From: Bacteroidales bacterium UBA1216
GTDB taxonomy: Bacteria > Bacteroidota > Bacteroidia > Bacteroidales > Paludibacteraceae
DNA length: 60,741 nt
Assembly (NCBI GenBank): GCA_002309255.1
Contig: DBXI01000013.1
Span: 2,989-63,729, forward strand
Direction: 5' to 3'
Made by a program: the position numbers and the translations under genes. The notes under the pieces were generated by a model. That model had not been told where the DNA came from, ran no database searches, and saw only the letters and a list, made by a program, of their open reading frames with translations. The first letter of the stretch is position 1. Every line of letters begins with the position of its first letter. This document shows positions 15,772 through 24,029 of this stretch, in pieces.

Positions 15772-16538
15772 AGTACATAGCTATTATCCCAGCGCGCTAC
15801 GCGTCCACCCGTCTGCCGGGTAAGCCCTTAGCCCTACTCGGCGGTAAACCGGTCATACAACATGTGTATGAGCATGCAACCCAATGTGCATTGACCGATG
15901 TGCTGGTTGCAACCGATGATGAGCGCATCCTTAGTGCCGTGCAAGGCTTTGGCGGCAAGGCTGTGATGACGCTTGCCGACCACCGCTGCGGTACTGACCG
16001 CTGCCTGGAAGCGATGAACAGTTGGCTGCAAGAGCATGAGGAGGTGTCGGCAGACGAGCTGGTGGTGGTGAATGTGCAAGGCGATGAGCCGTTTGTGCAT
16101 CCCGAGCAGATCAGCGATCTGTGCCGGTGCTTTGATTCGTCTGACACGGATATTGCAACGCTCGCACGACCTTACACGGCAGCAGACACTTGGGACGATC
16201 TAATCAATCCGAACACGCCCAAGGTGGTCTTTACGCCTGATATGCGTGCCGTGCTCTTCTCGCGCAGTGTTATACCCTACTTACGCAACGTGCCGCAGGA
16301 GCAATGGCTAAAGCAGCACACGTTCTACCGCCATGTGGGTATGTACGCCTACCAAGCAAACGTGCTGCGTCGGATAGCTGCCCTCGCGCCTACTCCACTG
16401 GAGATAGCGGAGAGCCTGGAACAACTGCGATGGTTGGAAAACGGCTACACGATCCGCGTAGCCGTTACAGAGCATGCCACCATCGGCATTGACACTCCGG
16501 AAGATTTAGTGAAAGCCGAACAGTTCATACGAGGATAA
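15768..16538 (+). CDS. kdsB: 3-deoxy-manno-octulosonate cytidylyltransferase
   Basis: 256 residues. KdsB joins CTP and Kdo to give CMP-Kdo, the activated sugar for the lipid A inner core, in the cytosol. IIPARYASTRLPGKPL (about 5-20) is the family signature; DRCLEAM and VVNVQGDEPFVHPEQI (about 101-116, nucleotide and Mg2+ binding) follow, and GIDTPEDL is close to the end. Length and ends are normal. It is translationally coupled to mfd by an ATGA overlap, though the functions are unrelated. Its 3' end overlaps the convergent HAD gene by 14 bp, leaving no room for a terminator between them. Confidence 0.97.
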   Translation: MKYIAIIPARYASTRLPGKPLALLGGKPVIQHVYEHATQCALTDVLVATDDERILSAVQGFGGKAVMTLADHRCGTDRCLEAMNSWLQEHEEVSADELVVVNVQGDEPFVHPEQISDLCRCFDSSDTDIATLARPYTAADTWDDLINPNTPKVVFTPDMRAVLFSRSVIPYLRNVPQEQWLKQHTFYRHVGMYAYQANVLRRIAALAPTPLEIAESLEQLRWLENGYTIRVAVTEHATIGIDTPEDLVKAEQFIRG

Positions 16539-17103
16539 ACTGCGCCCCCAAGATCTTAGCCAATAGGCCGTCAGTATCCTCACGATCGCCGATAAAGAGC
16601 ACATGCCGCCAGTCCAAGGCGGCATTGTTTATTGCCCCCTTTAGTATATCTCCCAACCGCGGGTCGGGTTTGATGGTGCCATAGTCGCCTGTTGAGAGGA
16701 TTGTATCAAATGCGGATGCGTCGATATCCAATGCCTGTAGTTTTTCCTGTACAGACTCGTAATCAGACAGAATGACCACTTTTACATGACGCTGCCTGCA
16801 TTCGTCAAGGAGCGGTTGCAGCCACTCTTGCGTATGATAGTGATCCGCTATTATGCGCACCATAGCTGGCAGGTAACTCTGTCTGTACCATTGTCCGGAT
16901 ACCGGCATTGGCGGCATAGGACTGTCTGTTTTCAATGCAAGACGTTGCGCCTTGCGCCAACGGCGTTCGGCTATGAGGGAGGGCAGGTGACACCACTGCC
17001 TGCAAATCATGTATAACGGCATCCGCGGCTTACGGTAAACCGTGCCGTCCAGATCCAGCACGACTACCGTTACATCTTCAGGTATAGGAATACGCTTTAC
17101 CAT
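16525..17103 (-). CDS. HAD-superfamily hydrolase
   Basis: 192 residues from ATG 17103, which lies one base after the upstream stop; a longer frame exists but would lie inside the GH3-family gene. Four HAD motifs are visible: VVVLDLDGTVYRK (motif I, two Asp), VVILSDYESV (motif II Ser), GTIKPDPR (motif III Lys) and FIGDREDTDG (motif IV). It should be a Mg2+-dependent phosphatase of the small-molecule type; the substrate cannot be told. The helical cap between motifs I and II is basic and tryptophan-containing. It is coupled to the GH3-family gene by near-overlap, so the two products may act in one pathway, although no such pathway is established. Confidence 0.85.
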   Translation of the reverse strand: MVKRIPIPEDVTVVVLDLDGTVYRKPRMPLYMICRQWCHLPSLIAERRWRKAQRLALKTDSPMPPMPVSGQWYRQSYLPAMVRIIADHYHTQEWLQPLLDECRQRHVKVVILSDYESVQEKLQALDIDASAFDTILSTGDYGTIKPDPRLGDILKGAINNAALDWRHVLFIGDREDTDGLLAKILGAQFILV

Positions 17104-17104
17104 C

Positions 17105-19033
17105 CTACTCTTTTGCCTGTTCTTTGCCCGCTGTCTCATCATTCTTTGTCCAACGCCGGCGGCGTTCCTCACGACGCGTCTGCCAACGCTGACGACGTTC
17201 GCCACGGCGCTGTGCGCGTTCGGCACGACGTTGCTTAACGCGCTCGTCGAGTTCGTTGGCCTTTTCGATAATCGCCTGACCAAGCTTGCCTTCTTCAAAT
17301 CTCTCGATGAACGCGAACTTACGGCGTCGCATCTCGTCCTGCATCAGCAGGTTGAACTTGAACTGTCCGTCACGGAAACCGTCACGCAGGCAGGCCGTCT
17401 TGAAGCGGGCATAGGCATTGGATTGCAGGAGGTGCGCCTTGGGTTCGTGCAGGCGGAACGATGAGCGCTTGGCCTCATACTCGATGTTTATCTTCTGCAG
17501 ATGCTCGTCCACCACCTTGGCAAACGCATCTGCCTGCTCCTGACGTATATCCTCGTTGGCAAACTCGAAGTAGAAGTGGTAGAGGCTCTCCTCGACATCC
17601 GCAAAGCCAACGAAGAACTTCGTCTTGATCTTCGTTTCCTTCTCCGCCTCGTGGACAGCTTGTATGAACTGTGGTTCATAGAGTTTCTCGCCTGTCATTG
17701 AGACTATACCGTTAACCTTGCTGATCATGTGCACGGTAGGCGTCTTGCGGTAATATCCGCCTACTTCAACCAGGTCGTTCATATTGTAACGGTACAGACC
17801 GGAATAGGTAGTCACGTATGCGCAATAGCGTTTGCCGAGTTTCAGTTCGTCGATCTGCAGGAAGTGCTTGTTGGGTTTGTCGAGTTCCTCTTCCGCCACG
17901 AACTCATAGTAATGGAAGTGCGGGAAAAGGACGCTCTCGTTGGTATCATCAAGCGAGAACCCGAAGCGACACTCGGTTGCGATGTAGCCCAGCTCCTGAT
18001 AGTAGGTCTTGTCCCAGTTGAAGGCATCCATGTACTTGTCCATGTATATCTTCGTGTTGCCGCATTTCCAAGTGGACAGGTACTGCAGCCACGGCCAGTA
18101 GTCCTTGGGCAGCAGACGTCCGTTCTGCTGCAGGAGTGTCTTGAGTTCCTGCGCACGTTCCGGCTTGGTGAACACATACGGTTTGAGTGTCTCGCGTATA
18201 TCGTCAGGGATATCGAACTTTTCGGAGATTGTACCATGTGCTATATCCATAATCAGTTCCTCGGCATGCTCATCTACGGTGCGCATCAGCTCCAGAATGG
18301 TGGACGGGTTGGCGGTAGCCCAGAGCGTTACGTCGCGGTGCTGGAGTGCCAGACGCATCAACGCGTAGTTGCGTGCGCCGTACTCGGGTATGGACATCAC
18401 AGCAGCCGGAGCCACGTAGTGCTTCTTGATGATGGGCGGTATATCGCGCACCAGCACACCGCTCACGCTGCCGAACAAGGTGCCGTCCGGCGCATAGCCC
18501 TCGACCTCTTTGCCTACAATCGGGAAGATATGTCCGCCAAAGATGCGGCTGCGATGCTTGACGAAGTTCCACGTCCAGACATGCGACATCTTGCCATACA
18601 CCGCCTTGAGATACTTGTGTGTCATGGGCACCCATTTGGGTTCGCTGGTCGTACCGGAGGTAGTGGCGTACATGTCGGGCTTGCCCGGGAAGAGGATATC
18701 CGTCTCGCCGTTCTTATGACGGTCGATATACGGGCGCAGCGTCTCGAAACTCTCGTTCACCGGCACGAAGTTCTGGTACAGCAGGAAGAAGTCCTTGGTG
18801 GAGGTGGCATGCAGGATTGTGTCGAAGTGATGCTCACGACCGTATTCCGTGTCTTTGGCCAAGGTAAGGATTTTACGCAGGGTTATTTCCGCCGAGTGGC
18901 GCGGATGGCGGCTGTGCATCTTCAAGCGGAGCGTCTGTGCGCCGCCAACGAGCCATAGCATGGTGTTGATCAGCAAGGGATAAGGTAATGCTTTACCCTC
19001 GTTATCCTCGTAAGGTCGAATTTTATCTGCCAT
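17105..19033 (-). CDS. GH3-family acyl-adenylate-forming protein with Arg-rich tail
   Basis: A 642-residue member of the GH3 family (ANL-like adenylating enzymes; in plants GH3 enzymes join amino acids to jasmonate or auxin). The ATP-binding P-loop is TTSGTTSEPKWVPMT (about 123-137). YSGLYRYNMNDLVEVGGYY (about 425-443) and SMTGEKLYE (about 459-467) are the later adenylation motifs. Bacteroidota commonly carry one such gene; its substrate is unknown. The family normally ends soon after the small C-terminal domain. Here the last 45-50 residues form a very basic, Arg/Trp-rich tail (repeats of RRxERxQRR), suggestive of nucleic-acid or membrane-surface binding. It is preceded by the large surface protein gene on the same strand; the 36-nt gap between them holds only AT-rich sequence. 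Confidence 0.88.
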   Translation of the reverse strand: MADKIRPYEDNEGKALPYPLLINTMLWLVGGAQTLRLKMHSRHPRHSAEITLRKILTLAKDTEYGREHHFDTILHATSTKDFFLLYQNFVPVNESFETLRPYIDRHKNGETDILFPGKPDMYATTSGTTSEPKWVPMTHKYLKAVYGKMSHVWTWNFVKHRSRIFGGHIFPIVGKEVEGYAPDGTLFGSVSGVLVRDIPPIIKKHYVAPAAVMSIPEYGARNYALMRLALQHRDVTLWATANPSTILELMRTVDEHAEELIMDIAHGTISEKFDIPDDIRETLKPYVFTKPERAQELKTLLQQNGRLLPKDYWPWLQYLSTWKCGNTKIYMDKYMDAFNWDKTYYQELGYIATECRFGFSLDDTNESVLFPHFHYYEFVAEEELDKPNKHFLQIDELKLGKRYCAYVTTYSGLYRYNMNDLVEVGGYYRKTPTVHMISKVNGIVSMTGEKLYEPQFIQAVHEAEKETKIKTKFFVGFADVEESLYHFYFEFANEDIRQEQADAFAKVVDEHLQKINIEYEAKRSSFRLHEPKAHLLQSNAYARFKTACLRDGFRDGQFKFNLLMQDEMRRRKFAFIERFEEGKLGQAIIEKANELDERVKQRRAERAQRRGERRQRWQTRREERRRRWTKNDETAGKEQAKE

Positions 19034-19069
19034 AAATATTGTGTGTATATTATCTATAGTATCATGGAA

Positions 19070-22000
19070 TTATCGCACCAGTCGGACGCAGAAAGCGATG
19101 TAGCGACCGTGGGAGTTCTGCGGATTGAGGCCGCTCGAGGAGAAGCTGAGTTCATACGCGCCATCCGTGCTGTGAGGCGTATCAGACCAGTAAAAACCAG
19201 TTGAATTTACGCTATCCACACTTGTGCCCCAACGACCGCCAGCAGCTGGCAGAAAGACAGCGCCAACACTCTCCAAAGAATCCCATTCGCCGGAGGTTAG
19301 AGTATTTTGCGAATAGGCATCTGTGCCGGTTGTTATAGCTATCGGTTGACTGCCCTCATACCAGTCATCCGGCAGAAGAATCAAACCATTTACTCCATTT
19401 ACAGAAGCATAACCACACAATTTCGATGCATTAGCACGTCCTGTGAACAGATAATTCCATTCCTCACTTGTCAGAGTGCGCCATAAATCAGGAGTATTTC
19501 CACCATTGCTAATAGCATTGGTTCCCCAATCCGTAAATGTACTATATTTTGCATTAGATTGTACCGCAAGTGTCGGATTAGCCCCCGTCCCCCAGCCAAA
19601 AAGGTCGATATATCCGTTATATGAGGAAGAGATATTGGCATTTGCTGCACCAACGTAGTCATACTGGTTTTCCGCGAACTGCCAGATGCTTGTACTGGCT
19701 TGATACTGTAGGTTTCCTTTTGAGAAGTGTATTTTCACACCTTCTGCAACAGAAAACACACCGTTCAATTCGCCTTCTACCATTTCGTGTGTGCTATTGC
19801 CACCCGTACTATCACTTACAATATACTCCGGTGACAAATAAACCTTTTCTGGAGCATCGTCGGGCAATTGTACGAAGAACGCCTCAAACGGCTGGAGGGT
19901 GTAATCGTCATACTCGGGGTCATAAGCGGTGTAACCTGTTCCGTTCCATATATGTATCGGTGCAGTAATACCTGCGGCTTTCAAGCCTCTGATGTTATAA
20001 CCGGCGTTATAGGGGTTACCTGTCAGGTTCCAGTTGGCGTTCTGCGTGAGAGCTGAAGGATACTGGTGCAACTGCAGGGGTGCGGACGACGAGTTGGCAT
20101 CCGCCTTCACCTTGAAGGTCACTGTAGCTGTTCCGTTTTGTGCACGAACGATGTGACCCCAATTCTTATAGTAATTCATTATAATACTTTCGGTTGTCCA
20201 ACCGGACTGTCCTGAGGCGCGTTTCTCGCCATCGTAGTAAGCCCATGTCACACTACCGCTCGTGGTTATATCCTCGTAACTCCAATCCCCGGGTATTGAG
20301 CCACACTGAAGCATGATGAAGCGCCAGGCATCGGTTAACGCAATGGTGACCTGATTGCTCTCGCATATGAAATTGATGGTATATGTAGCCATGCGCACAC
20401 CGTCAACCGACACATGAATATATCCCGTACTATTGGGCGAAGTAGGCTGTTCAACCTCTATTTCTTGACTATTATTCCCACGCATATATGACAATTGCGG
20501 CGTTCCTGAACCTGCAGGAAGAGTAACATCATAGTTGTAGATGTTCGGATTGAAGCCACTGATTCCGATGGAGTTAACAAAGATATATTCCAACTGATAC
20601 GACTCCAATTGACTTGTACTGCTTCCTCGCTCTTCTATCTGCATCTGCTTCCAATAATCAGCATATTCGTAATATATGCCGCTGCCTTCCGGAACGTAGA
20701 GTGTGATTTCCGACAGGGTCAAATCTCCAAAAGGATACATTCCGTTTACCGACGGAGGATTCTCGCGAGTGCAAACAATGGTGCGCAGTGCCACGCAGTT
20801 GTAGAAGGTGGAGTCGTCAATGCAGCATAGTGAGGCCGGAAGGCTGATGCTGCTCAGCTGGTTGCAATCGATGAAGGAGGCTTTGGTCAGGCTTTGCACT
20901 CCCTCCTGAACTTCGACGGTAGTGATTTGCGAACGATAGATGTACCAGGGGATATCGGCGTAATAGGTGTAACCGTATATATAGCTGTTGCCCTTGATAA
21001 TCAGTTTGCCGCTCTCGTAGAGTTCCCAGAAGACATCCGGACCGCATTCGCCGCTGTCGAGGAGCTTGCCGTCACCACCGGAATCACCGCTACTAACGAC
21101 ATTCATGCTACCCCACACTTCGGTACCGCTGAACTCACTCAACAGATGTTCGGGAACGTATAGCGTGATGTTCGACGTCAGACATCCGTTGAACGCATCC
21201 CCGTCGGCAGCCACCACCTCGTTCACAGGCAGGTTGATGGTTGTCAGGGCCTGGCAGTTGTTGAATGCGTATGCGGCGATATACTGGAGTGCAGACGAAG
21301 CATTCAGAACATTCAGATTGGTCAACCCCGCAAAGGCATACGTGCCGATGGACGAGATGTCACCGTTCAACTTGATAGTGAAGATCTGCTGGTTGTACGG
21401 AGTCCAGGGCAGTCCTTCGTCGTCAGGAAAGTCCGGTATCGTACCTGTGCCGTCGATAATCAGTTCACCGTCATATAACGTCCAACTCAGGTCACCCACT
21501 GTGCCGGTGATTCCGCCGGTGGGGTTGTCTGTGGGCAATGCACCTACCGCCATCTCTCCCCATACGGGGTCAGACGCATACGCACTCACCATGCTCTCCG
21601 GCACATACAGGCCGATATTGCTTAACGGTGACACGCCGTTGAAAGACAGGCTATTGACCGTAACGACCTGGTTCACGCCCCTGATATCAATCTCCGCGAT
21701 GTTCGTACAATTCTCGAACGCATACGAGCCTATCTCCTGCAAGGTGGAGGGAAGTTCCATCGTGAATATGTTCGAGAAGCCGGAGAAAGCATACGATCCT
21801 ATCCGCGTAAGTTCGGCTTCCACATAAAGATTGCGCGTTCCTTCGCGGAAATCGGCCCATGGTTGCTGAGAGGCATCTTCGTAGTCGGGTATCACACCTT
21901 CGCCGAAGAATCGGATCTCCTGACCGCCGAAGTACCACACCAGATTGTCATTCATGATTCCGATAGTCGTGCCTGACGGATCAGGATTAGTGAACACCAT

Positions 22001-23974
22001 CAAATGCTCCCAAATGGAGCGGTTCACATAGAGCGTTTGCACGCTTTCCCACACGTATATGTACAGCACCCCAGCCACATTACCGAATGTCGATTCGGTT
22101 ATTGATGGCGGAATGAAGGCATTCATGTTCAATGCAATAGCATGATTATTCTGGCTTTGGGTGAAGATATTGATGCCTATGCTCTTCAGCGACCTGGGGA
22201 ACATCACATTCATCAGTTCAAGACATTCTGCAAACATGTAGTTGCCTATATAGACTATTCCTTCGTCAACCGTGGCATCCGTTATCTGGCTGGCGTACGG
22301 GAACCACGGCGTCTCTTCTGCCGACTGATAGTCGGGCATCGCGCCGCTACCGCTGATGGTCAGCTTGCCGTTGGATAATGCCCATGTGATATAGGGAGTC
22401 ACCTGTCCGGAGACTGCGTCACTCTGGCTACCGCCACCGCATATGCTCACATACTCCGTCGAACTTCCTGCTCCGGCAGTGCTCCAGACGATGGATATAC
22501 TTGTTAAATATAGTGCACCACTGGCCGAGCGCAGACCGATATACGGATAGTCGCCAGTAGGATACTCCGAGATACTTGCGCCGTCATACGTTAAGGTGCC
22601 TATCAAAGTGGCACTGCCGCTATACAAGTCGGATACCGATGTGAACGGGGTAGTTGATCCATATATATTCAGCGTTTGTCCGGTTGAGGTCTTGGAGTTC
22701 CACTCTACGGAAACCTTGGTAACCATACCTGCAGAAGCTGTGGTTATTATACCGGAACTGTTCTGCGACGAACGCAACTGGATAGCATCGTTCCCACCAG
22801 CAGAATTACCGGCATACATTGCACTTGAATTTACCGTGACATTTGACCAGTCAGAATAGGTGTTTGAGCTGCTTGGCACACCCGTCATTGCAAGCGTCAG
22901 CTCATCTACCGTCTCGTAGGATCCGCCGCCAGCCGTTTCCGAGCGGAACACAGCATAGTATGTTACATCACCATTAACCAACGGCATTTCGCTGGCGTCT
23001 ATATATAAATTAGGAGCCCAGCTCTGCGGTGAGGTAATCTGCTGATCGCTCCAGCCGACAAACGCATAGCCGTATGCATCGCAGGCTGTAGGTGTTTCCG
23101 GCAATTCCACAATCATCGTACCCTCCAACTGCTCGGTGGAGTACACAATACTGCCGTTGACCGACCAGTTGACCGTATATTGATCCCCCGCCACAGGATC
23201 ATCGCCGCCGGAATCAAAAGCATACACATTCATCATTCCCCAGTATGGGTCACTCTCGTATTGGCTCTTCAGGCTACCACGGATACTCAACGTAATCTGT
23301 TTGCCGATGGAACTCGTGTTAAACGAAGTGGAGGTCAGTGTTGGCACGTATGCTGACGGCGATTGAATCATTGACAGACTATTCAGGCTATAGAACACGT
23401 AGTCACCTATGCTGAAAAAGTCTGCATTCAGATAAAGAGTTGAAATATTAGTACTGTAATCATACCAAGGTGCCTCATCCGGTGTAGAAAATCCGTTAAT
23501 CGAACCGCCACCTGCGATATACAATGTACCGCCATCTGATATCTCCCATGTTTGTCCGCCCGTAAGCGTGCCGCTGGTTGCTCCCGTCGGATCACCCCCT
23601 GCAGGATTGCTGTTTTCGCATGAAGTGACGTACTCCATCGTTCCACCTCCGCCTACAGAGACATCCGACCGGAACACGGCGTAGTACGTTACATCACCAT
23701 AAACCAACGGCATTTCGCTGGCGTCCGTATATAAATTAGGAGCCCAGCTCTGGGGTGAGGTAATCTGCTGATCGCTCCAGCCGACAAACGTATAGCCGTA
23801 TGCATCGCAGGCTGTAGGTGTTTCTGGCAATTCCACAATCATCGTACCCTCCAACTGTTCGGTGGAGTACACAATACTGCCGTTGACCGACCAGTTCACA
23901 GTATAGGTTTCCGCGGCATTCAGTGACCAACTGAGCGCCAATGCACCAATAAGTAAAAGAAATGTGCGTTTCAT
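19070..23974 (-). CDS. Large secreted modular surface protein (Flg_new and BspA-type repeats)
   Basis: 1634 residues with a signal peptide (LLLIGALALSWSLNAAE). Modules: InlB/Flg_new-like B-repeats at about 24-104 and 266-346, nearly identical; a beta-sandwich at about 350-505; five BspA-like modules starting near 142, 530, 674, 827 and 979, each with W-x-L-x-x-G-x-L-x-I-x-G-x-G then a leucine-rich-like IGxYAF segment; a cadherin-like sandwich (about 1124-1200, ISGFNPNIYNYDVTLP); a domain with WNLTGNPYNAGYN (about 1311); and a C-terminal domain (about 1400-1634) with WRTLTSEEWNYLF and a VRLVR end, resembling FISUMP-type domains. BspA proteins bind host matrix or other bacteria; adhesion is the likely role. 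No clear type IX sorting domain or sortase signal is seen. The upstream gap is only 55 bp and has no clear -7 box. Confidence 0.82.
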   Translation of the reverse strand: MKRTFLLLIGALALSWSLNAAETYTVNWSVNGSIVYSTEQLEGTMIVELPETPTACDAYGYTFVGWSDQQITSPQSWAPNLYTDASEMPLVYGDVTYYAVFRSDVSVGGGGTMEYVTSCENSNPAGGDPTGATSGTLTGGQTWEISDGGTLYIAGGGSINGFSTPDEAPWYDYSTNISTLYLNADFFSIGDYVFYSLNSLSMIQSPSAYVPTLTSTSFNTSSIGKQITLSIRGSLKSQYESDPYWGMMNVYAFDSGGDDPVAGDQYTVNWSVNGSIVYSTEQLEGTMIVELPETPTACDAYGYAFVGWSDQQITSPQSWAPNLYIDASEMPLVNGDVTYYAVFRSETAGGGSYETVDELTLAMTGVPSSSNTYSDWSNVTVNSSAMYAGNSAGGNDAIQLRSSQNSSGIITTASAGMVTKVSVEWNSKTSTGQTLNIYGSTTPFTSVSDLYSGSATLIGTLTYDGASISEYPTGDYPYIGLRSASGALYLTSISIVWSTAGAGSSTEYVSICGGGSQSDAVSGQVTPYITWALSNGKLTISGSGAMPDYQSAEETPWFPYASQITDATVDEGIVYIGNYMFAECLELMNVMFPRSLKSIGINIFTQSQNNHAIALNMNAFIPPSITESTFGNVAGVLYIYVWESVQTLYVNRSIWEHLMVFTNPDPSGTTIGIMNDNLVWYFGGQEIRFFGEGVIPDYEDASQQPWADFREGTRNLYVEAELTRIGSYAFSGFSNIFTMELPSTLQEIGSYAFENCTNIAEIDIRGVNQVVTVNSLSFNGVSPLSNIGLYVPESMVSAYASDPVWGEMAVGALPTDNPTGGITGTVGDLSWTLYDGELIIDGTGTIPDFPDDEGLPWTPYNQQIFTIKLNGDISSIGTYAFAGLTNLNVLNASSALQYIAAYAFNNCQALTTINLPVNEVVAADGDAFNGCLTSNITLYVPEHLLSEFSGTEVWGSMNVVSSGDSGGDGKLLDSGECGPDVFWELYESGKLIIKGNSYIYGYTYYADIPWYIYRSQITTVEVQEGVQSLTKASFIDCNQLSSISLPASLCCIDDSTFYNCVALRTIVCTRENPPSVNGMYPFGDLTLSEITLYVPEGSGIYYEYADYWKQMQIEERGSSTSQLESYQLEYIFVNSIGISGFNPNIYNYDVTLPAGSGTPQLSYMRGNNSQEIEVEQPTSPNSTGYIHVSVDGVRMATYTINFICESNQVTIALTDAWRFIMLQCGSIPGDWSYEDITTSGSVTWAYYDGEKRASGQSGWTTESIIMNYYKNWGHIVRAQNGTATVTFKVKADANSSSAPLQLHQYPSALTQNANWNLTGNPYNAGYNIRGLKAAGITAPIHIWNGTGYTAYDPEYDDYTLQPFEAFFVQLPDDAPEKVYLSPEYIVSDSTGGNSTHEMVEGELNGVFSVAEGVKIHFSKGNLQYQASTSIWQFAENQYDYVGAANANISSSYNGYIDLFGWGTGANPTLAVQSNAKYSTFTDWGTNAISNGGNTPDLWRTLTSEEWNYLFTGRANASKLCGYASVNGVNGLILLPDDWYEGSQPIAITTGTDAYSQNTLTSGEWDSLESVGAVFLPAAGGRWGTSVDSVNSTGFYWSDTPHSTDGAYELSFSSSGLNPQNSHGRYIAFCVRLVR
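22938..23179 (-). repeat. 242-bp in-frame duplication, downstream copy
   Basis: Nearly identical to 23664-23905, with few substitutions and no gaps. The offset is 726 bp, exactly 242 codons. It encodes the second Flg_new-like repeat of the surface protein. Such close identity suggests a recent duplication or ongoing gene conversion. Confidence 0.92.
23664..23905 (-). repeat. 242-bp in-frame duplication, upstream copy
   Basis: First copy, encoding residues about 24-104 of the surface protein, directly after the signal peptide. See 22938-23179 for the partner. Confidence 0.92.
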
Positions 23975-24006
23975 ATCTTGAAGTTTTTATATCTCCGTAT
24001 TGTTTC

Positions 24007-24026
24007 ATCAGCCAAGATTGGCTGAT
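24007..24026 (-). terminator. Hairpin after the antiporter gene
   Basis: ATCAGCCA (24007-24014) and TGGCTGAT (24019-24026) form a perfect 8-bp stem closing a 4-nt loop, just past the antiporter stop. On the minus strand it is followed by GAAACAATACGG with no T-run, so it is at best a weak intrinsic terminator. It also lies about 35 nt ahead of the surface-protein start and could act there instead. Confidence 0.45.
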
Positions 24027-24029
24027 TGC

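Noticed and set aside
17104..17298. Longer HAD protein start
   Set aside because: The extra 65 residues would be read inside the GH3-family gene and have a low-complexity composition; ATG 17103 sits directly after the upstream stop.
17729..18958. A 409-codon open frame on the plus strand
   Set aside because: It is antisense to the GH3-family gene, which has clear family motifs over the same region; the open frame follows from codon bias.
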